A DNA stretch of 64,000 nt, from contig JAQWRY010000086.1 of assembly GCA_029243485.1 (NCBI GenBank), positions 310,001 to 374,000 of the forward strand, given 5' to 3'. The notes below the pieces were generated by a model. That model was not told the DNA's origin. It did no database searches and worked only from the letters and a program-made list of their open reading frames with translations. Source of the stretch: Candidatus Binatia bacterium (lineage in GTDB: Bacteria; Desulfobacterota; Binatia; UBA12015). This document shows, piece after piece, positions 32,316 through 41,184 of the stretch (its first letter is position 1; each line of letters opens with the position of its first letter). The position numbers and the translations under genes are program-made.

Positions 32316-34180
32316 TGCACGACACAGATGTCATCGTCATTGGGGCCGGCCATGCCGGAATCGAGGCTGCTCTCGCAAGCGCCCGAATGGGCGCGCACAC
32401 GCTCCTCCTGACCCAGAACCTCGACCACATCGGGCAAATGTCCTGCAACCCGGCGATCGGCGGGGTGGGCAAGGGCCACCTGGTTCGTGAGATCGACGCG
32501 CTGGGCGGCGAGATGGGCCGCGCGATCGACGCCACTGGGATCCAGTTCCGGACGCTCAACACCCGCAAAGGCCCCGCGGTCCGCGCCACTCGAGCTCAAG
32601 CCGACAAGGCCGAGTACCGCCGCTACATGAAGAATGCGGTCGAGAACGTGCCGGGCCTCGGCGTCCGGCAAGGTTCCATCGAGCGCCTCCTGATCGAAGG
32701 AGAGCGAGTGGTGGGGGCCGAGACCGAGCTAGGCGAACGGTTCCTCGCAGCCGCTGTCATCGTCACCACGGGGACCTTCCTTCGGGGCCTGATTCACGTG
32801 GGAGATCGCAACCGGGCGGGCGGGCGGGCCGGCGATTCAGCGGCGATGGGCCTCAGCCCGCAGCTCGAAGAGCTGGGCTTCCAGGTGGGCCGGCTCAAGA
32901 CGGGCACGTGCCCACGGCTGGATGGGCGGACGATCGACTGGGACGGCCTCGAAGTACAACCGGGCGACGAGCCTGCACCCGCCTTCTCCTTCCGGACCCG
33001 TGCTATCGAGCAGACTCAGATCCCCTGCCACATCACGTGGACGACAAAGGCCACACACGACATCATCCGCCGAGGCCTGGATCGGTCCCCCATCTTCAGC
33101 GGCCGGATCAAGAGCCGAGGGCCGCGGTACTGCCCCTCGATCGAGGACAAGATCGTGCGCTTCGCGGACCGCGATCGCCACCAGATCTTCCTCGAGCCCG
33201 AAGGCCGCGACACGGTCGAGGTCTACCCCAACGGGCTTTCGACGGCGCTGCCCCTGGACGTGCAGCTGGAGATGGTGCGGACGATCCCAGGGCTCGAACG
33301 CGCGGAGATCATGCGGCCCGGCTATGCGATCGAGTACGACTTCGTGGACCCGCTGGAGCTCCGACCAAACCTTGAAACCAAGCGGATCAAGGGGCTGTTT
33401 CTCGCCGGCCAGATCAATGGCACCACCGGATATGAAGAGGCGGCCGCGCAGGGACTGATGGCAGGAATCAACGCGGCACGGGCCAGGGAGGAGAAGCCGG
33501 CCGTGATCCTGAAGCGCTCCGAGAGCTACATTGGCGTGCTCGTGGATGACCTCGTGACCAAGGGAGTGGGGGGCGAGCCGTACCGCATGTTCACCTCCCG
33601 GGCCGAACATCGGCTCCTGCTGCGGGAGGACAACGCGGACACCCGACTATCTTCGCTGGGCAACGAGATCGGCCTCCTGCCGGACGCCGAGATGTTTCAC
33701 GTGAAACATCGGCACGACGCCGCCGCTGAACTCCTTCGGGCTCTGGCCGCCCACAAGGTTCCTGCGAGCACCCACACCAACGCGCTCCTGGAGGCCAGGA
33801 GCACCACCCCACTGCGGCAAGGAACCAACGCGCTGGAACTCCTCCGCCGGCCCCAGATCGACTGGCAAGCGCTGTCGAGTCTTGGTGTGCCGACACCAGC
33901 CGACGGGCGAGTCGCAGAGTCGGTCCGCCTGAACATCCGCTACGAGGGCTACGTCGCGCAGCAGACGAGGCTGGTCGCCCGGTCGGCCAAGCTGGAGGAA
34001 ACGGCGATACCCGAGCACCTGGACTTCGCGGGGATCCACGGCCTGTCGACCGAGATCCGGGAGAAGCTCGCGAGCGTGCGTCCGGCGACACTGGGGCAGG
34101 CAGCCCGGATCCCCGGAGTGACGCCGGCGGCAATCACCATCCTCGGCGTACATCTCCGCCGGAAGTCCGGCGCCGCCTGA
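32315..34180 (+). CDS. mnmG: tRNA uridine 5-carboxymethylaminomethyl modification enzyme MnmG
   Basis: 621 residues, FAD-dependent partner of MnmE. The FAD motif is [14 protein letters not shown] at about 6-19. Further signatures are [40 protein letters not shown] (in parts) and [13 protein letters not shown]. The conserved Cys near [10 protein letters not shown] and [11 protein letters not shown] are visible. A perfect parS site is embedded in frame at 33693-33708, where it encodes MFHVKH. That piece lies in the less conserved linker before the C-terminal helical domain, so protein function can tolerate it. rsmG follows after three bases. Confidence 0.97.
   Translation: MHDTDVIVIGAGHAGIEAALASARMGAHTLLLTQNLDHIGQMSCNPAIGGVGKGHLVREIDALGGEMGRAIDATGIQFRTLNTRKGPAVRATRAQADKAEYRRYMKNAVENVPGLGVRQGSIERLLIEGERVVGAETELGERFLAAAVIVTTGTFLRGLIHVGDRNRAGGRAGDSAAMGLSPQLEELGFQVGRLKTGTCPRLDGRTIDWDGLEVQPGDEPAPAFSFRTRAIEQTQIPCHITWTTKATHDIIRRGLDRSPIFSGRIKSRGPRYCPSIEDKIVRFADRDRHQIFLEPEGRDTVEVYPNGLSTALPLDVQLEMVRTIPGLERAEIMRPGYAIEYDFVDPLELRPNLETKRIKGLFLAGQINGTTGYEEAAAQGLMAGINAARAREEKPAVILKRSESYIGVLVDDLVTKGVGGEPYRMFTSRAEHRLLLREDNADTRLSSLGNEIGLLPDAEMFHVKHRHDAAAELLRALAAHKVPASTHTNALLEARSTTPLRQGTNALELLRRPQIDWQALSSLGVPTPADGRVAESVRLNIRYEGYVAQQTRLVARSAKLEETAIPEHLDFAGIHGLSTEIREKLASVRPATLGQAARIPGVTPAAITILGVHLRRKSGAA
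33693..33708. promoter_or_regulatory. parS: parS centromere site 1 (inside mnmG)
   Basis: A perfect 16-bp palindrome TGTTTCACGTGAAACA, identical to the bacterial parS consensus, extended to 20 bp by flanking GA/TC. ParB would load here as a CTP-dependent clamp. It is the first of two perfect copies, 1.17 kb apart, in the parAB neighbourhood. Confidence 0.95.
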
Positions 34181-34183
34181 ACC

Positions 34184-34840
34184 GTGCCCCTTTCGCCGGA
34201 GGAGCGGCGGGCCCTCGAGGCCGGGGCCCGCGAGCTAAGCGTCGAACTCGACGAGGGGCAGGTCGCGGGCATCGGGCAGTACCTGGACCTCCTCGCCGGG
34301 TGGAACCTCCGGACCAATCTCCTCGCGACGAAGGATCGCGCAGGTCTCCTCGAACGCCACATCGTGGACTCCCTTGCTGCGGCGTCACTCGTGAGCGAGG
34401 CGGGGCCGGGCGCCAGGGTCCTCGACATCGGAAGCGGTGGTGGACTGCCCGGCGTGCCACTGGCGATCGCGTGCCCCGACGCGCGCATCACGCTTCTCGA
34501 GCCGCGCCGAAAGAAGGTGAGCTTCCTGCGGCAGGTCTCGCGACAAGGTTCGACGTGGAACATGTCGGTAGAGGGCTGCCGCACGGACGAGTTAGCGCAG
34601 AGAAGCGTCGAGCCGTTCGACGTAGCCGTGAGCCGCGCCGTGTTCGCGCCCGACGCGCTCCCGGCGGCCGCGGCCCCCCTGGTCCGAGCCGGAGGCCTGC
34701 TCGTCAGCTTCACGACGGGCCAGTCCGCGCCAGCTGCAACGGCCGTGGCGGGCTTCGAAGCGCCGGAGGTCCAGGAATACCGGTTGCCGGCGCATCCGGC
34801 AGCGTTTCAACTGGCGGCGTGGCGCCGCCGGAAAAATTGA
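34184..34840 (+). CDS. rsmG: 16S rRNA (guanine527-N7)-methyltransferase
   Basis: 218 residues from GTG 34184, three bases after mnmG. The SAM-binding loop VLDIGSGGGLPGVPLAIA is typical of RsmG, and NLLATKDRAGLLERHIVDSL precedes it. EPRRKKVSFLRQV and AVSRAVF also fit. It methylates G527 in the 530 loop of 16S rRNA; loss gives low-level streptomycin resistance in known species. The gene closes the mnmE-mnmG-rsmG run. A degenerate parS-like palindrome lies inside it at 34547-34562. Confidence 0.95.
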   Translation: MPLSPEERRALEAGARELSVELDEGQVAGIGQYLDLLAGWNLRTNLLATKDRAGLLERHIVDSLAAASLVSEAGPGARVLDIGSGGGLPGVPLAIACPDARITLLEPRRKKVSFLRQVSRQGSTWNMSVEGCRTDELAQRSVEPFDVAVSRAVFAPDALPAAAAPLVRAGGLLVSFTTGQSAPAATAVAGFEAPEVQEYRLPAHPAAFQLAAWRRRKN

Positions 34841-34861
34841 GTGTTTTCAGCACATCCGCGA

Positions 34862-34877
34862 TGTTTCACGTGAAACA
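34862..34877. promoter_or_regulatory. parS: parS centromere site 2 (upstream of parA)
   Basis: A second perfect TGTTTCACGTGAAACA, here in the 112-bp gap between rsmG and parA, with the palindrome extended by CGA/TCG on the sides. It is placed so that ParB spreading could also repress the parAB promoter. A separate palindrome TTTCGCGAAA lies 10 bases further on (34888-34897). Confidence 0.96.
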
Positions 34878-34952
34878 TCGCGACTAGTTTCGCGAAATTG
34901 GGCCCTAAACTTCACAACCTGCCCCCTCATCTGCTAACTCGGTGAGGCCACC

Positions 34953-35747
34953 ATGGGTAGAGTAATCGCGATCGTGAACCAGAAGGGTGGGGTCGGGAAA
35001 ACCACCACGGCCGTCAATCTCAGTGCTGGATTGGCCATGGCCGGCCATTCCGCTCTGCTGATCGACATGGACCCGCAGTGCAGCGCCACCAGCGGCGTCG
35101 GCATTCGGCTCACCCAGGAGGAGGCCTCGACCTACGACGTCCTCCTGGGACAGTCAACTGCAGAAAACGCTCTGAAGAAGACGATGCTGCCGAGCCTGCA
35201 GGCGATCGGAGCAAGCCAAGATTTGATCGGCGCCGAGATCGAACTCGTCAATGTAGAAAAACGAGAAGAGCGCCTCAAGAGCGCGCTCAGCTCGCTCCGC
35301 TGGCGTTACGAGTTCATCATCATCGACTGCCCCCCATCCCTGGGGCTCGTCACCCTGAACGCCCTTACGTCAGCTGACTCCCTGCTGATCCCGGTTCAGT
35401 GCGAGTACTACGCCCTCGAGGGCCTCACCGCTCTCATCTCCACGATCGGGCTGGTGCGAGAGCAGCTCAATCAGGAGATCGACATCGAGGGCTTGCTGCT
35501 CACAATGTACGACGGACGCAACACCCTTTGTCGGCAGGTCGCCGCCGACATCCGGGAACATTTCGCTAAAAAGGTGTTTGAAACCCTCATCCCGAGGAAT
35601 GTTCGCCTGAGCGAAAGCCCGAGCTACGGCCTTCCAGCCCTGCTCTACGATCCGGCTTCCAAGGGCGCAGTTGCATACGCTGAGCTCGCAAAAGAAGTCG
35701 CCGCGAAGCACGCCCCCAAGGCTCGCTCTGCTACAAACGATGTTTGA
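34953..35747 (+). CDS. parA: Chromosome-partitioning ATPase ParA/Soj
   Basis: 264 residues, small chromosomal type without an N-terminal HTH. The deviant Walker A KGGVGKTT lies at about 11-18 with the signature first Lys. Walker A' DMDPQ and Walker B-type IIIDCPPSLGLVT follow, and the C-terminus has NVRLSESPSYGLPALLYDP. It forms ATP-dependent dimers on nucleoid DNA and drives ParB-parS movement. parB follows after 16 bases and a perfect parS lies 75 bases upstream. Confidence 0.97.
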   Translation: MGRVIAIVNQKGGVGKTTTAVNLSAGLAMAGHSALLIDMDPQCSATSGVGIRLTQEEASTYDVLLGQSTAENALKKTMLPSLQAIGASQDLIGAEIELVNVEKREERLKSALSSLRWRYEFIIIDCPPSLGLVTLNALTSADSLLIPVQCEYYALEGLTALISTIGLVREQLNQEIDIEGLLLTMYDGRNTLCRQVAADIREHFAKKVFETLIPRNVRLSESPSYGLPALLYDPASKGAVAYAELAKEVAAKHAPKARSATNDV

Positions 35748-35763
35748 TTCTGAGGAGTAGGGC

Positions 35764-36693
35764 ATGGCTCAACCGCGGAAGGCACTCGGCAAAGGAATCG
35801 GCGCTCTCATTCCCTCGGCGGCACCAAGGCGGCAGCCGATGGCGCCTCCGCCCCAGCCCGCCGCCCCCGACGGGGATCGAGTCGAAAAGATCGCGCTGGA
35901 TGCGATCGAGCTGAATCCGAACCAGCCTCGCGTCCACTTCGGGGAGTCCGACCTCCAGGAACTGTCCGCCTCCATCGCCGAGCACGGGGTCCTACAGCCG
36001 ATCCTCGTTCGGCCGTTGCCCGAGGGACGCTATCAGCTCATCGCCGGTGAACGCCGCCTGCGCGCGAGCCTGCGCGCAGACCTCGCGGACATCCCGGCCC
36101 TCGTCAAGCCAATGAATGACGACGAGAGTCTGCTGGTCGCCATCATCGAGAATGTCCAGCGCGCAGACCTGAATCCGCTCGAAGAGGCGCAGGCGTTCCA
36201 AGTCCTCCTCACCGAGTTCGAACTGACCCAGGACGAAGTGGCGAAGCGCGTCGGTAAGAGCCGCCCGGCCATCGCCAACGCGCTACGGCTCCTCCACCTG
36301 CCCGAGGACACTCAGCAGGAGATCCGGGCCGGGCGAATCAGCGCCGGACACGCACGGGCCCTGCTCGGCCTCGAAGATCCGGGCGCTCGCGAGACGCTCA
36401 CCCGCCAGATCATCGATGGCAGCCTGTCTGTCCGCGAAGTGGAGAAGGCCGTCCAGGAGAAGCGGACGAAGCCGGCGAGCAAGCCCGCACCCAAGGCAGA
36501 TCCCGACGTCGCAATCATGGAAGCCGACCTGAGCCGGGCCCTCGGAACCAAGGTCTCCATCGCGACGACCCACTCCGAAGACGGACGAGGCCGTGTCGAA
36601 CTGAGCTTCTACTCTCACGACGACCTCGCCCGGCTCGTCGACCTTCTGCGAAGAGCGGCGCACGGCTCGAAAAGCCGCTCCGCCCGGGCCTGA
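35764..36693 (+). CDS. parB: Chromosome-partitioning protein ParB/Spo0J
   Basis: 309 residues. An N-terminal ParA-stimulating segment is rich in Arg/Lys (RKALGKGIGALIP). The CTP-binding domain begins IALDAIELNPNQPRVHF and includes LIAGERRLRAS with the GERR motif. The HTH is DEVAKRVGKSRPAIANALRLLHLP. The C-terminal dimerisation domain ends the protein (VELSFYSHDDLARLVDLL). It loads at parS, closes as a CTP clamp and slides. Both perfect parS sites are in this window. Confidence 0.97.
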   Translation: MAQPRKALGKGIGALIPSAAPRRQPMAPPPQPAAPDGDRVEKIALDAIELNPNQPRVHFGESDLQELSASIAEHGVLQPILVRPLPEGRYQLIAGERRLRASLRADLADIPALVKPMNDDESLLVAIIENVQRADLNPLEEAQAFQVLLTEFELTQDEVAKRVGKSRPAIANALRLLHLPEDTQQEIRAGRISAGHARALLGLEDPGARETLTRQIIDGSLSVREVEKAVQEKRTKPASKPAPKADPDVAIMEADLSRALGTKVSIATTHSEDGRGRVELSFYSHDDLARLVDLLRRAAHGSKSRSARA

Positions 36694-37209
36694 CCTCCCA
36701 GCGTTCCGCTACACCGCGCGCCCACACCTCGCACCACAGAGGTGCCTGAACCCCCCGGCCACGCCGACTTCGAGACGTGACCTGATCTGCACGATCGGGG
36801 CACGCGAGGCACTCCCACGCCCCGTAAGCCTCCAGACCGAAACCGGGGAGCACCGCCCCAAGAACGAAATGCTGCGCATGCCCCTGGGCCGAAGACCAAC
36901 CTTAAGGGGCGAGACTCGCTGTCGAAGCGGCGCGACTCCCGCGCCCGGCCGAGATAAGCAGAACCTCCCGTGCCCCCCGGAGACCAGGACGAACCACGGA
37001 CGAAACCCCCACCACGAACCGCCACAAGAGTGATGATCAAAGAAACCGCCGAGATTGATGAACGCCCCTGCCTCGCTGCTTCGGAGCCCAGACCGACTAC
37101 CATCCCGCTCTAAGAAAGATCCCTGCCTGAGACTTGCAGGATCGTGGGGAGTCCCGCCCCCGCGCGCCAAAACCAGCTATCGGCGCGCCTAATGGAGCGA
37201 CCCCCATTT
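36694..37209. other. Gene-free region between parB and the bactofilin promoter
   Basis: No supported gene in about 520 bp (650 bp to the bactofilin start). The plus strand is strongly C- and A-rich and poor in G, especially 36960-37090. Long minus-strand frames here are an effect of that bias and show no family features. Visible structures are a CACCTC/GAGGTG hairpin (about 36726-36745) and an imperfect stem ATCCCTGC...GCAGGAT at about 37109-37142. A structured RNA is possible, but no tmRNA, SRP, 6S or RNase P signature was found. Confidence 0.6.
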
Positions 37210-37239
37210 TTGACACCCGCGCTGTTCGTGTGGTACCAA
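37210..37239 (+). promoter_or_regulatory. Candidate promoter of the bactofilin gene
   Basis: Perfect TTGACA at 37210-37215, 18 bases, then TACCAA (37234-37239) with an extended -10 TGG just before it. The leader to the ATG at 37348 would be about 100 nt. Confidence 0.55.
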
Positions 37240-37347
37240 AGCGCGTTTGTGGCGCGACGCTGTGGCCGTGTCGGGTGGGCTCTTTTCTGACGCTTCACGG
37301 CCCTGGCTCTACACACGCTCACGAACACTCGTCGCACGGAACGATCG

Positions 37348-37941
37348 ATGGCTCTCTTCAAGAAGGACCGCGGGGATTCCGCCGGTCAAGGCTCCGACCC
37401 GCAAGCGGGTGGACGCACCGATGCGTCCGGAGCCCACGCTGAAGCAGCGCCGACGAAGGGGGAGGGGAACACGATGGCGGGGCAAGCAATCGGTGCAGAG
37501 AGAACACCCATGAGCGGCGCAGGAACGGAAAACGCCATGCTCGGTCGCGGTACCCGGGTTTCGGGCAAGATCACCTTCGAGGGCAAGGCCCGGATCGACG
37601 GCCAGGTCGAAGGAGAGATCGTGGCGGCAGACAACCTGGAGATCGGCGAATCCGCTCTCGTCAACGCTCAGATCAACGGCACCGTCATCATAGTTCAAGG
37701 AAAGGTCACGGGCGACCTCACGGCGAGCAAGAAACTCGAAATCCGCGCGCCCGGCCGACTCTACGGAAACGTTACGACTCCGAGCCTCGTCATCGAGGAA
37801 GGCGTCATCTTCGAGGGACACTGCTCCATGGGAGCGAAAGAGGGTCAGGCCGGCGATCGGGTGACTCTCCTGGCCAAGGAGGAAGGCTCCGGGACCGCAG
37901 CGCCGGCAGCACGCGCGGCGGCGGCCTCGAACAGCAAGTAG
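37348..37941 (+). CDS. Bactofilin-family cytoskeletal protein
   Basis: 197 residues. A disordered N-terminus (about 1-60) is followed by the bactofilin beta-helix at about 62-160, with short repeated turns such as VSGKITFEGKARIDGQVEGEI, LEIGESALVNAQINGTV and LEIRAPGRLYGNV. A low-complexity Ala-rich tail ends the protein. Bactofilins polymerise without nucleotides and scaffold cell-shape, stalk or chromosome functions. In myxobacteria a bactofilin set lies next to ParABS and positions ParB complexes, so the place beside parAB is suggestive. It has its own likely promoter. Confidence 0.92.
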   Translation: MALFKKDRGDSAGQGSDPQAGGRTDASGAHAEAAPTKGEGNTMAGQAIGAERTPMSGAGTENAMLGRGTRVSGKITFEGKARIDGQVEGEIVAADNLEIGESALVNAQINGTVIIVQGKVTGDLTASKKLEIRAPGRLYGNVTTPSLVIEEGVIFEGHCSMGAKEGQAGDRVTLLAKEEGSGTAAPAARAAAASNSK

Positions 37942-38019
37942 GAAAGGCCTCCCTCCCAGCCCGTTCATTCCAATTCCCCCTACGGATTCGATTCACACGA
38001 GTCCGGGCTCCTGGTGCGT

Positions 38020-38045
38020 CCCGTGTTGCGGATCCGCGACACGGG
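38020..38045. terminator. 26-bp near-perfect palindrome ahead of the atp operon
   Basis: The sequence CCCGTGTTGCGGATCCGCGACACGGG differs from its own complement at one base pair. It lies between the bactofilin stop and atpX. It could be a terminator for bactofilin or a regulator-binding site, and there is no T-run. Confidence 0.4.
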
Positions 38046-38072
38046 CAACCACTGCGAACCGAAAGCCAAGAA

Positions 38073-38510
38073 ATGCTCGAACTACCACCAAAGATTGGTT
38101 TTTACGTCTGGATCCCCATCTTCTTCGCGTTCATCTACGCGATGAAAGTAATGGTCCTCGAGCCGACCCAGAAGCTCCTCGATGAGCGCGCCAAGCGCAC
38201 GACCGGCGCCCAGGCCGACGCCGAGCAGATGCGCGACGCCGCCGCGGAGATGCAGGCCGAGTTTGACCGCAAGCTCGCCGAAGCCCGCATGGCCGGCAAC
38301 ACCGCCGGCGAGCAGGTCCGCCGCGAGGCCGAGGCCAGCGAGCACAACATTCTCGAGCAGGCACGTGGCGATGCCGCGCACCTCGTCGACGAGGTCCGCG
38401 GTCGCATCGAGGCCGAAACCGAGACCGCTCGAGGGGCCCTCCGGGCCGATGCGGATGCCCTCTCGAAGCTGGTCGCCGAGAAGGTCCTCGGCCGGGCGAT
38501 GAACTCATGA
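38073..38510 (+). CDS. atpX: F-type ATP synthase subunit b' (second b-type subunit)
   Basis: 145 residues. One N-terminal membrane helix (YVWIPIFFAFIYAMKVMVL) is followed by a long, charged, Ala-rich coiled coil that ends SKLVAEKVLGRAMNS. This is the b'/AtpX form that pairs with AtpF as a heterodimer in the peripheral stalk. The stop overlaps the ATG of atpF by four bases. It opens a run of seven subunit genes (b', b, delta, alpha, gamma, beta, epsilon) with tight spacing. Confidence 0.9.
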   Translation: MLELPPKIGFYVWIPIFFAFIYAMKVMVLEPTQKLLDERAKRTTGAQADAEQMRDAAAEMQAEFDRKLAEARMAGNTAGEQVRREAEASEHNILEQARGDAAHLVDEVRGRIEAETETARGALRADADALSKLVAEKVLGRAMNS

Positions 38511-39070
38511 TCCGTACGATCCTGACAGCGCTCCTCGTCGCAATCCCCGCCTTGGCGCTCGCCGCCGGCGGTGAGGGCGGACACGAGCCGAGATGGTCCC
38601 TCACGCTCTGGGGCTTCGCCAACTTTGCGATTTACTGCTTCATCATGAAGCGGTTCGCCTGGCCTCTGATCAAGGATTACCTGCAGGATCGCCGCGACAG
38701 CGTCGTCGAGGCTCTCGACGCCGCCGATCGGGCCAAGCAGGAAGCCGAGCTTCTGAAGTCCGAGTTCGAGATGCGGATGAAGACGCTCGAAGGCGAGGCC
38801 GCGAAGGCCCGTGCGGAGATCCTCGAGATCGCCCAGAACGAGGCCACCAAGATCCTCGCGCTGGCGGAGAAGACCGCCGAGCACATCCGCCGGGACGCCC
38901 AGCTCGTCGCCGACCAGGAAGTCGCTCGCGCCCGCCGCGCTCTGCAGGAAGAATCGGCCGAGCTCGTCACCCAGATGGCCACCACCCTCGTCTCGGCGCA
39001 GATGAAGCCCGAAGATCAGGACCGCTTCGTGAAGGACTTCCTGACTGAGGCCAGCGAGGAAACGCGATGA
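38507..39070 (+). CDS. atpF: F-type ATP synthase subunit b with N-terminal extension
   Basis: 187 residues. Before the usual membrane anchor (LTLWGFANFAIYCFIMKRFAW) is a signal-peptide-like stretch MIRTILTALLVAIPALALAAGG. This leader is common on deltaproteobacterial b subunits. The remainder is a long coiled coil (KQEAELLKSEFEMRMKTLEGEA and onward) forming the peripheral stalk. ATGA overlaps link it to atpX upstream and atpH downstream. Confidence 0.92.
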   Translation: MIRTILTALLVAIPALALAAGGEGGHEPRWSLTLWGFANFAIYCFIMKRFAWPLIKDYLQDRRDSVVEALDAADRAKQEAELLKSEFEMRMKTLEGEAAKARAEILEIAQNEATKILALAEKTAEHIRRDAQLVADQEVARARRALQEESAELVTQMATTLVSAQMKPEDQDRFVKDFLTEASEETR

Positions 39071-39615
39071 CCGGCGGACTGGCAAAGCGTTACGCACGAG
39101 CCCTGTTGAGCGTCGCGAAGGAAGAGAACCGCCTGGAAGAGGTCGCAAGCGAGCTCGAGAGCATTTCCTCGTGGCTCGCCGACGAGGAGCTGTCCGACGC
39201 TCTGACCTCGCCGGCCCTGACCCACGAGAACCGACAGGCTCTGGTCGCTCAGATGACCGAGTCCCTCGGCCTCTCCGATCTCACCAAGAACTTTCTCGGC
39301 CTCGTCACCGAGCAGCACCGCCTCGATCACTTCACGGCGATGCAGCAAGCTTACGGCGACCTGGTCGATCGGGAGCTGAACCGGCTGCGGGCGCATCTGC
39401 GTTCCGCCCAGCCCGTCTCCGACGCCCAGCAAGCCGAGATCGGTTCGGCGCTGGAGGCGCAGCACGGCAAGAAGATCCTGCTGTCCGTCGAGGTCGATCC
39501 ATCCCTCGTTGCCGGCATCACGGTCGAAATCGAAGGAAAGACCTACGACGGGAGCGCTCGGACCCAGCTCGCTAACGTCGCCCAAACCATGTCCCGTCAA
39601 GGCTCCGCCGGCTGA
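39067..39615 (+). CDS. atpH: F-type ATP synthase subunit delta
   Basis: 182 residues, family norm. It begins LAKRYARALLSVAKEENRLE, the helical domain that caps the alpha3beta3 hexamer, and ends with the segment LVAGITVEIEGKTYDGSARTQLANV (read in parts), the conserved C-terminal motif. It joins the F1 head to the b/b' stalk. It overlaps atpF by four bases; atpA follows after 60 bases with its own strong SD. Confidence 0.94.
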   Translation: MTGGLAKRYARALLSVAKEENRLEEVASELESISSWLADEELSDALTSPALTHENRQALVAQMTESLGLSDLTKNFLGLVTEQHRLDHFTAMQQAYGDLVDRELNRLRAHLRSAQPVSDAQQAEIGSALEAQHGKKILLSVEVDPSLVAGITVEIEGKTYDGSARTQLANVAQTMSRQGSAG

Positions 39616-39675
39616 GTTTGAGCCGAGCCTGCCCGTCCGACCGCGCACTTAGGAAGACCGAAGGAGAATCACGAG

Positions 39676-41184
39676 ATGGCGATTCGCGCCGCAGAAATCA
39701 GCGACATCATCCGCCAGCAGCTCAAGGACTACACCAAGACGCTGGAAGTCCGGGAGACCGGCAAGGTGCTCTCGACGGGTGATGGTATCGCCCGCATCTA
39801 CGGCCTCGAGAAGGCCGCCATTGGTGAGCTCCTCGAGTTCCCGAACAACATCTTCGGCATGGTGCTGAACCTCGACGAAGACAACGTCGGCGCCGCGCTG
39901 TTCGGTGAAGCCCACTTGATCGGTGAAGGCGACGAGGTCAAGCGGACCGGTCGCATCGCCGAGGTCCCCGTCGGCCCCGAGCTCCTCGGCCGCGTGGTCA
40001 ACGGACTCGGCCAGCCGATCGACGGCAAGGGCGACATCGGCGCCAAAGAGAATCGCCGCGTCGAGCTGAAAGCGCCCGGCATCGTCGAGCGTCAGGGCGT
40101 CAAAGAGCCCATGCAGACGGGCCTCAAGGCGATCGACGCGCTCATCCCGATCGGTCGTGGCCAGCGAGAGCTGATCATCGGCGATCGCCAGACGGGCAAG
40201 ACCGCGATCGCGATCGATACGATCATCAACCAGAAGGGCGGCGACGTGAAGTGCATTTACGTCGCCATCGGGCAGAAGCGCTCGACGGTCGCGCAGGTAG
40301 CCGAGCGTCTCACCCGCGCTGGCGCCATGGAGTACACGACGATCGTTGCCGCAACGGCATCGGAGTCGGCACCACTCCAGTTCATCGCCCCCTACGCGGG
40401 CTGCGCCATCGGTGAGTACTTCCGCGACAACGGGCAGCACGCCCTGATCATCTACGATGATCTCTCCAAGCAGGCTGTCGCCTATCGGCAGCTCTCCCTG
40501 CTCCTTCGCCGCCCGCCGGGCCGCGAGGCGTATCCGGGTGACGTCTTCTACGTCCACTCGCGGTTGCTCGAGCGCGCGGCCAAGATGTCCGACGCCCGCG
40601 GCGGTGGGTCGCTCACCGCACTGCCGATCATCGAAACCCAGGCCGGTGACGTCTCGGCGTACATTCCGACAAACGTCATCTCGATCACCGACGGTCAGAT
40701 CTTCCTCGAGACCGATCTGTTCAACTCCGGTGTCCGACCCGCGGTGAACCCGGGTATCTCGGTCTCCCGCGTTGGTGGCTCGGCCCAGGTCAAGGCGATG
40801 CGTCAGGTCGCCGGTTCGCTTCGACTCGATCTCGCGCAGTACCGCGAGCTGCAGGCGTTCTCGCAGTTCGGATCGGACCTCGATCCGGCCACGCAGGCAC
40901 AGCTCTCACGCGGTAGTCGCCTCGTCGAGATCCTGAAGCAGAAGCAGTACGAGCCGCTCGCGGTCGAGCGGCAGGTCGTGATCATCTTCGCGGCCACCAA
41001 GGGTCACCTCGACGACCTCGACGAGTCTTCACTCGCAAAGTTCGAGGTGGACCTCTTCGCCTATCTCGAGACGAAGCACTCCGCTTTGTTCTCCGAGATT
41101 TCCGAACAGAAAAAGATCTCCGACGAGATGGAAGGCCAGCTGGCCAGCATCATCGAAGAGTTCAAGCAGGTCTTCGTGAAGTAA
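39676..41184 (+). CDS. atpA: F-type ATP synthase subunit alpha
   Basis: 502 residues, normal length. The non-catalytic nucleotide site has the P-loop [10 protein letters not shown] at about 169-178. Other signatures are [27 protein letters not shown] and the [17 protein letters not shown] family signature near residue 360. AAGGAGAATCACGAG precedes the ATG. It regulates and shares the catalytic interfaces of F1. The stop overlaps the atpG ATG by one base (TAATG). Confidence 0.98.
   Translation: MAIRAAEISDIIRQQLKDYTKTLEVRETGKVLSTGDGIARIYGLEKAAIGELLEFPNNIFGMVLNLDEDNVGAALFGEAHLIGEGDEVKRTGRIAEVPVGPELLGRVVNGLGQPIDGKGDIGAKENRRVELKAPGIVERQGVKEPMQTGLKAIDALIPIGRGQRELIIGDRQTGKTAIAIDTIINQKGGDVKCIYVAIGQKRSTVAQVAERLTRAGAMEYTTIVAATASESAPLQFIAPYAGCAIGEYFRDNGQHALIIYDDLSKQAVAYRQLSLLLRRPPGREAYPGDVFYVHSRLLERAAKMSDARGGGSLTALPIIETQAGDVSAYIPTNVISITDGQIFLETDLFNSGVRPAVNPGISVSRVGGSAQVKAMRQVAGSLRLDLAQYRELQAFSQFGSDLDPATQAQLSRGSRLVEILKQKQYEPLAVERQVVIIFAATKGHLDDLDESSLAKFEVDLFAYLETKHSALFSEISEQKKISDEMEGQLASIIEEFKQVFVK

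Noticed and set aside
36615-37170. Minus-strand frames of 153-162 codons after parB
   Set aside because: Arise from the C-rich plus strand; Gly/Arg/Ser-rich with no motif, and one overlaps parB.
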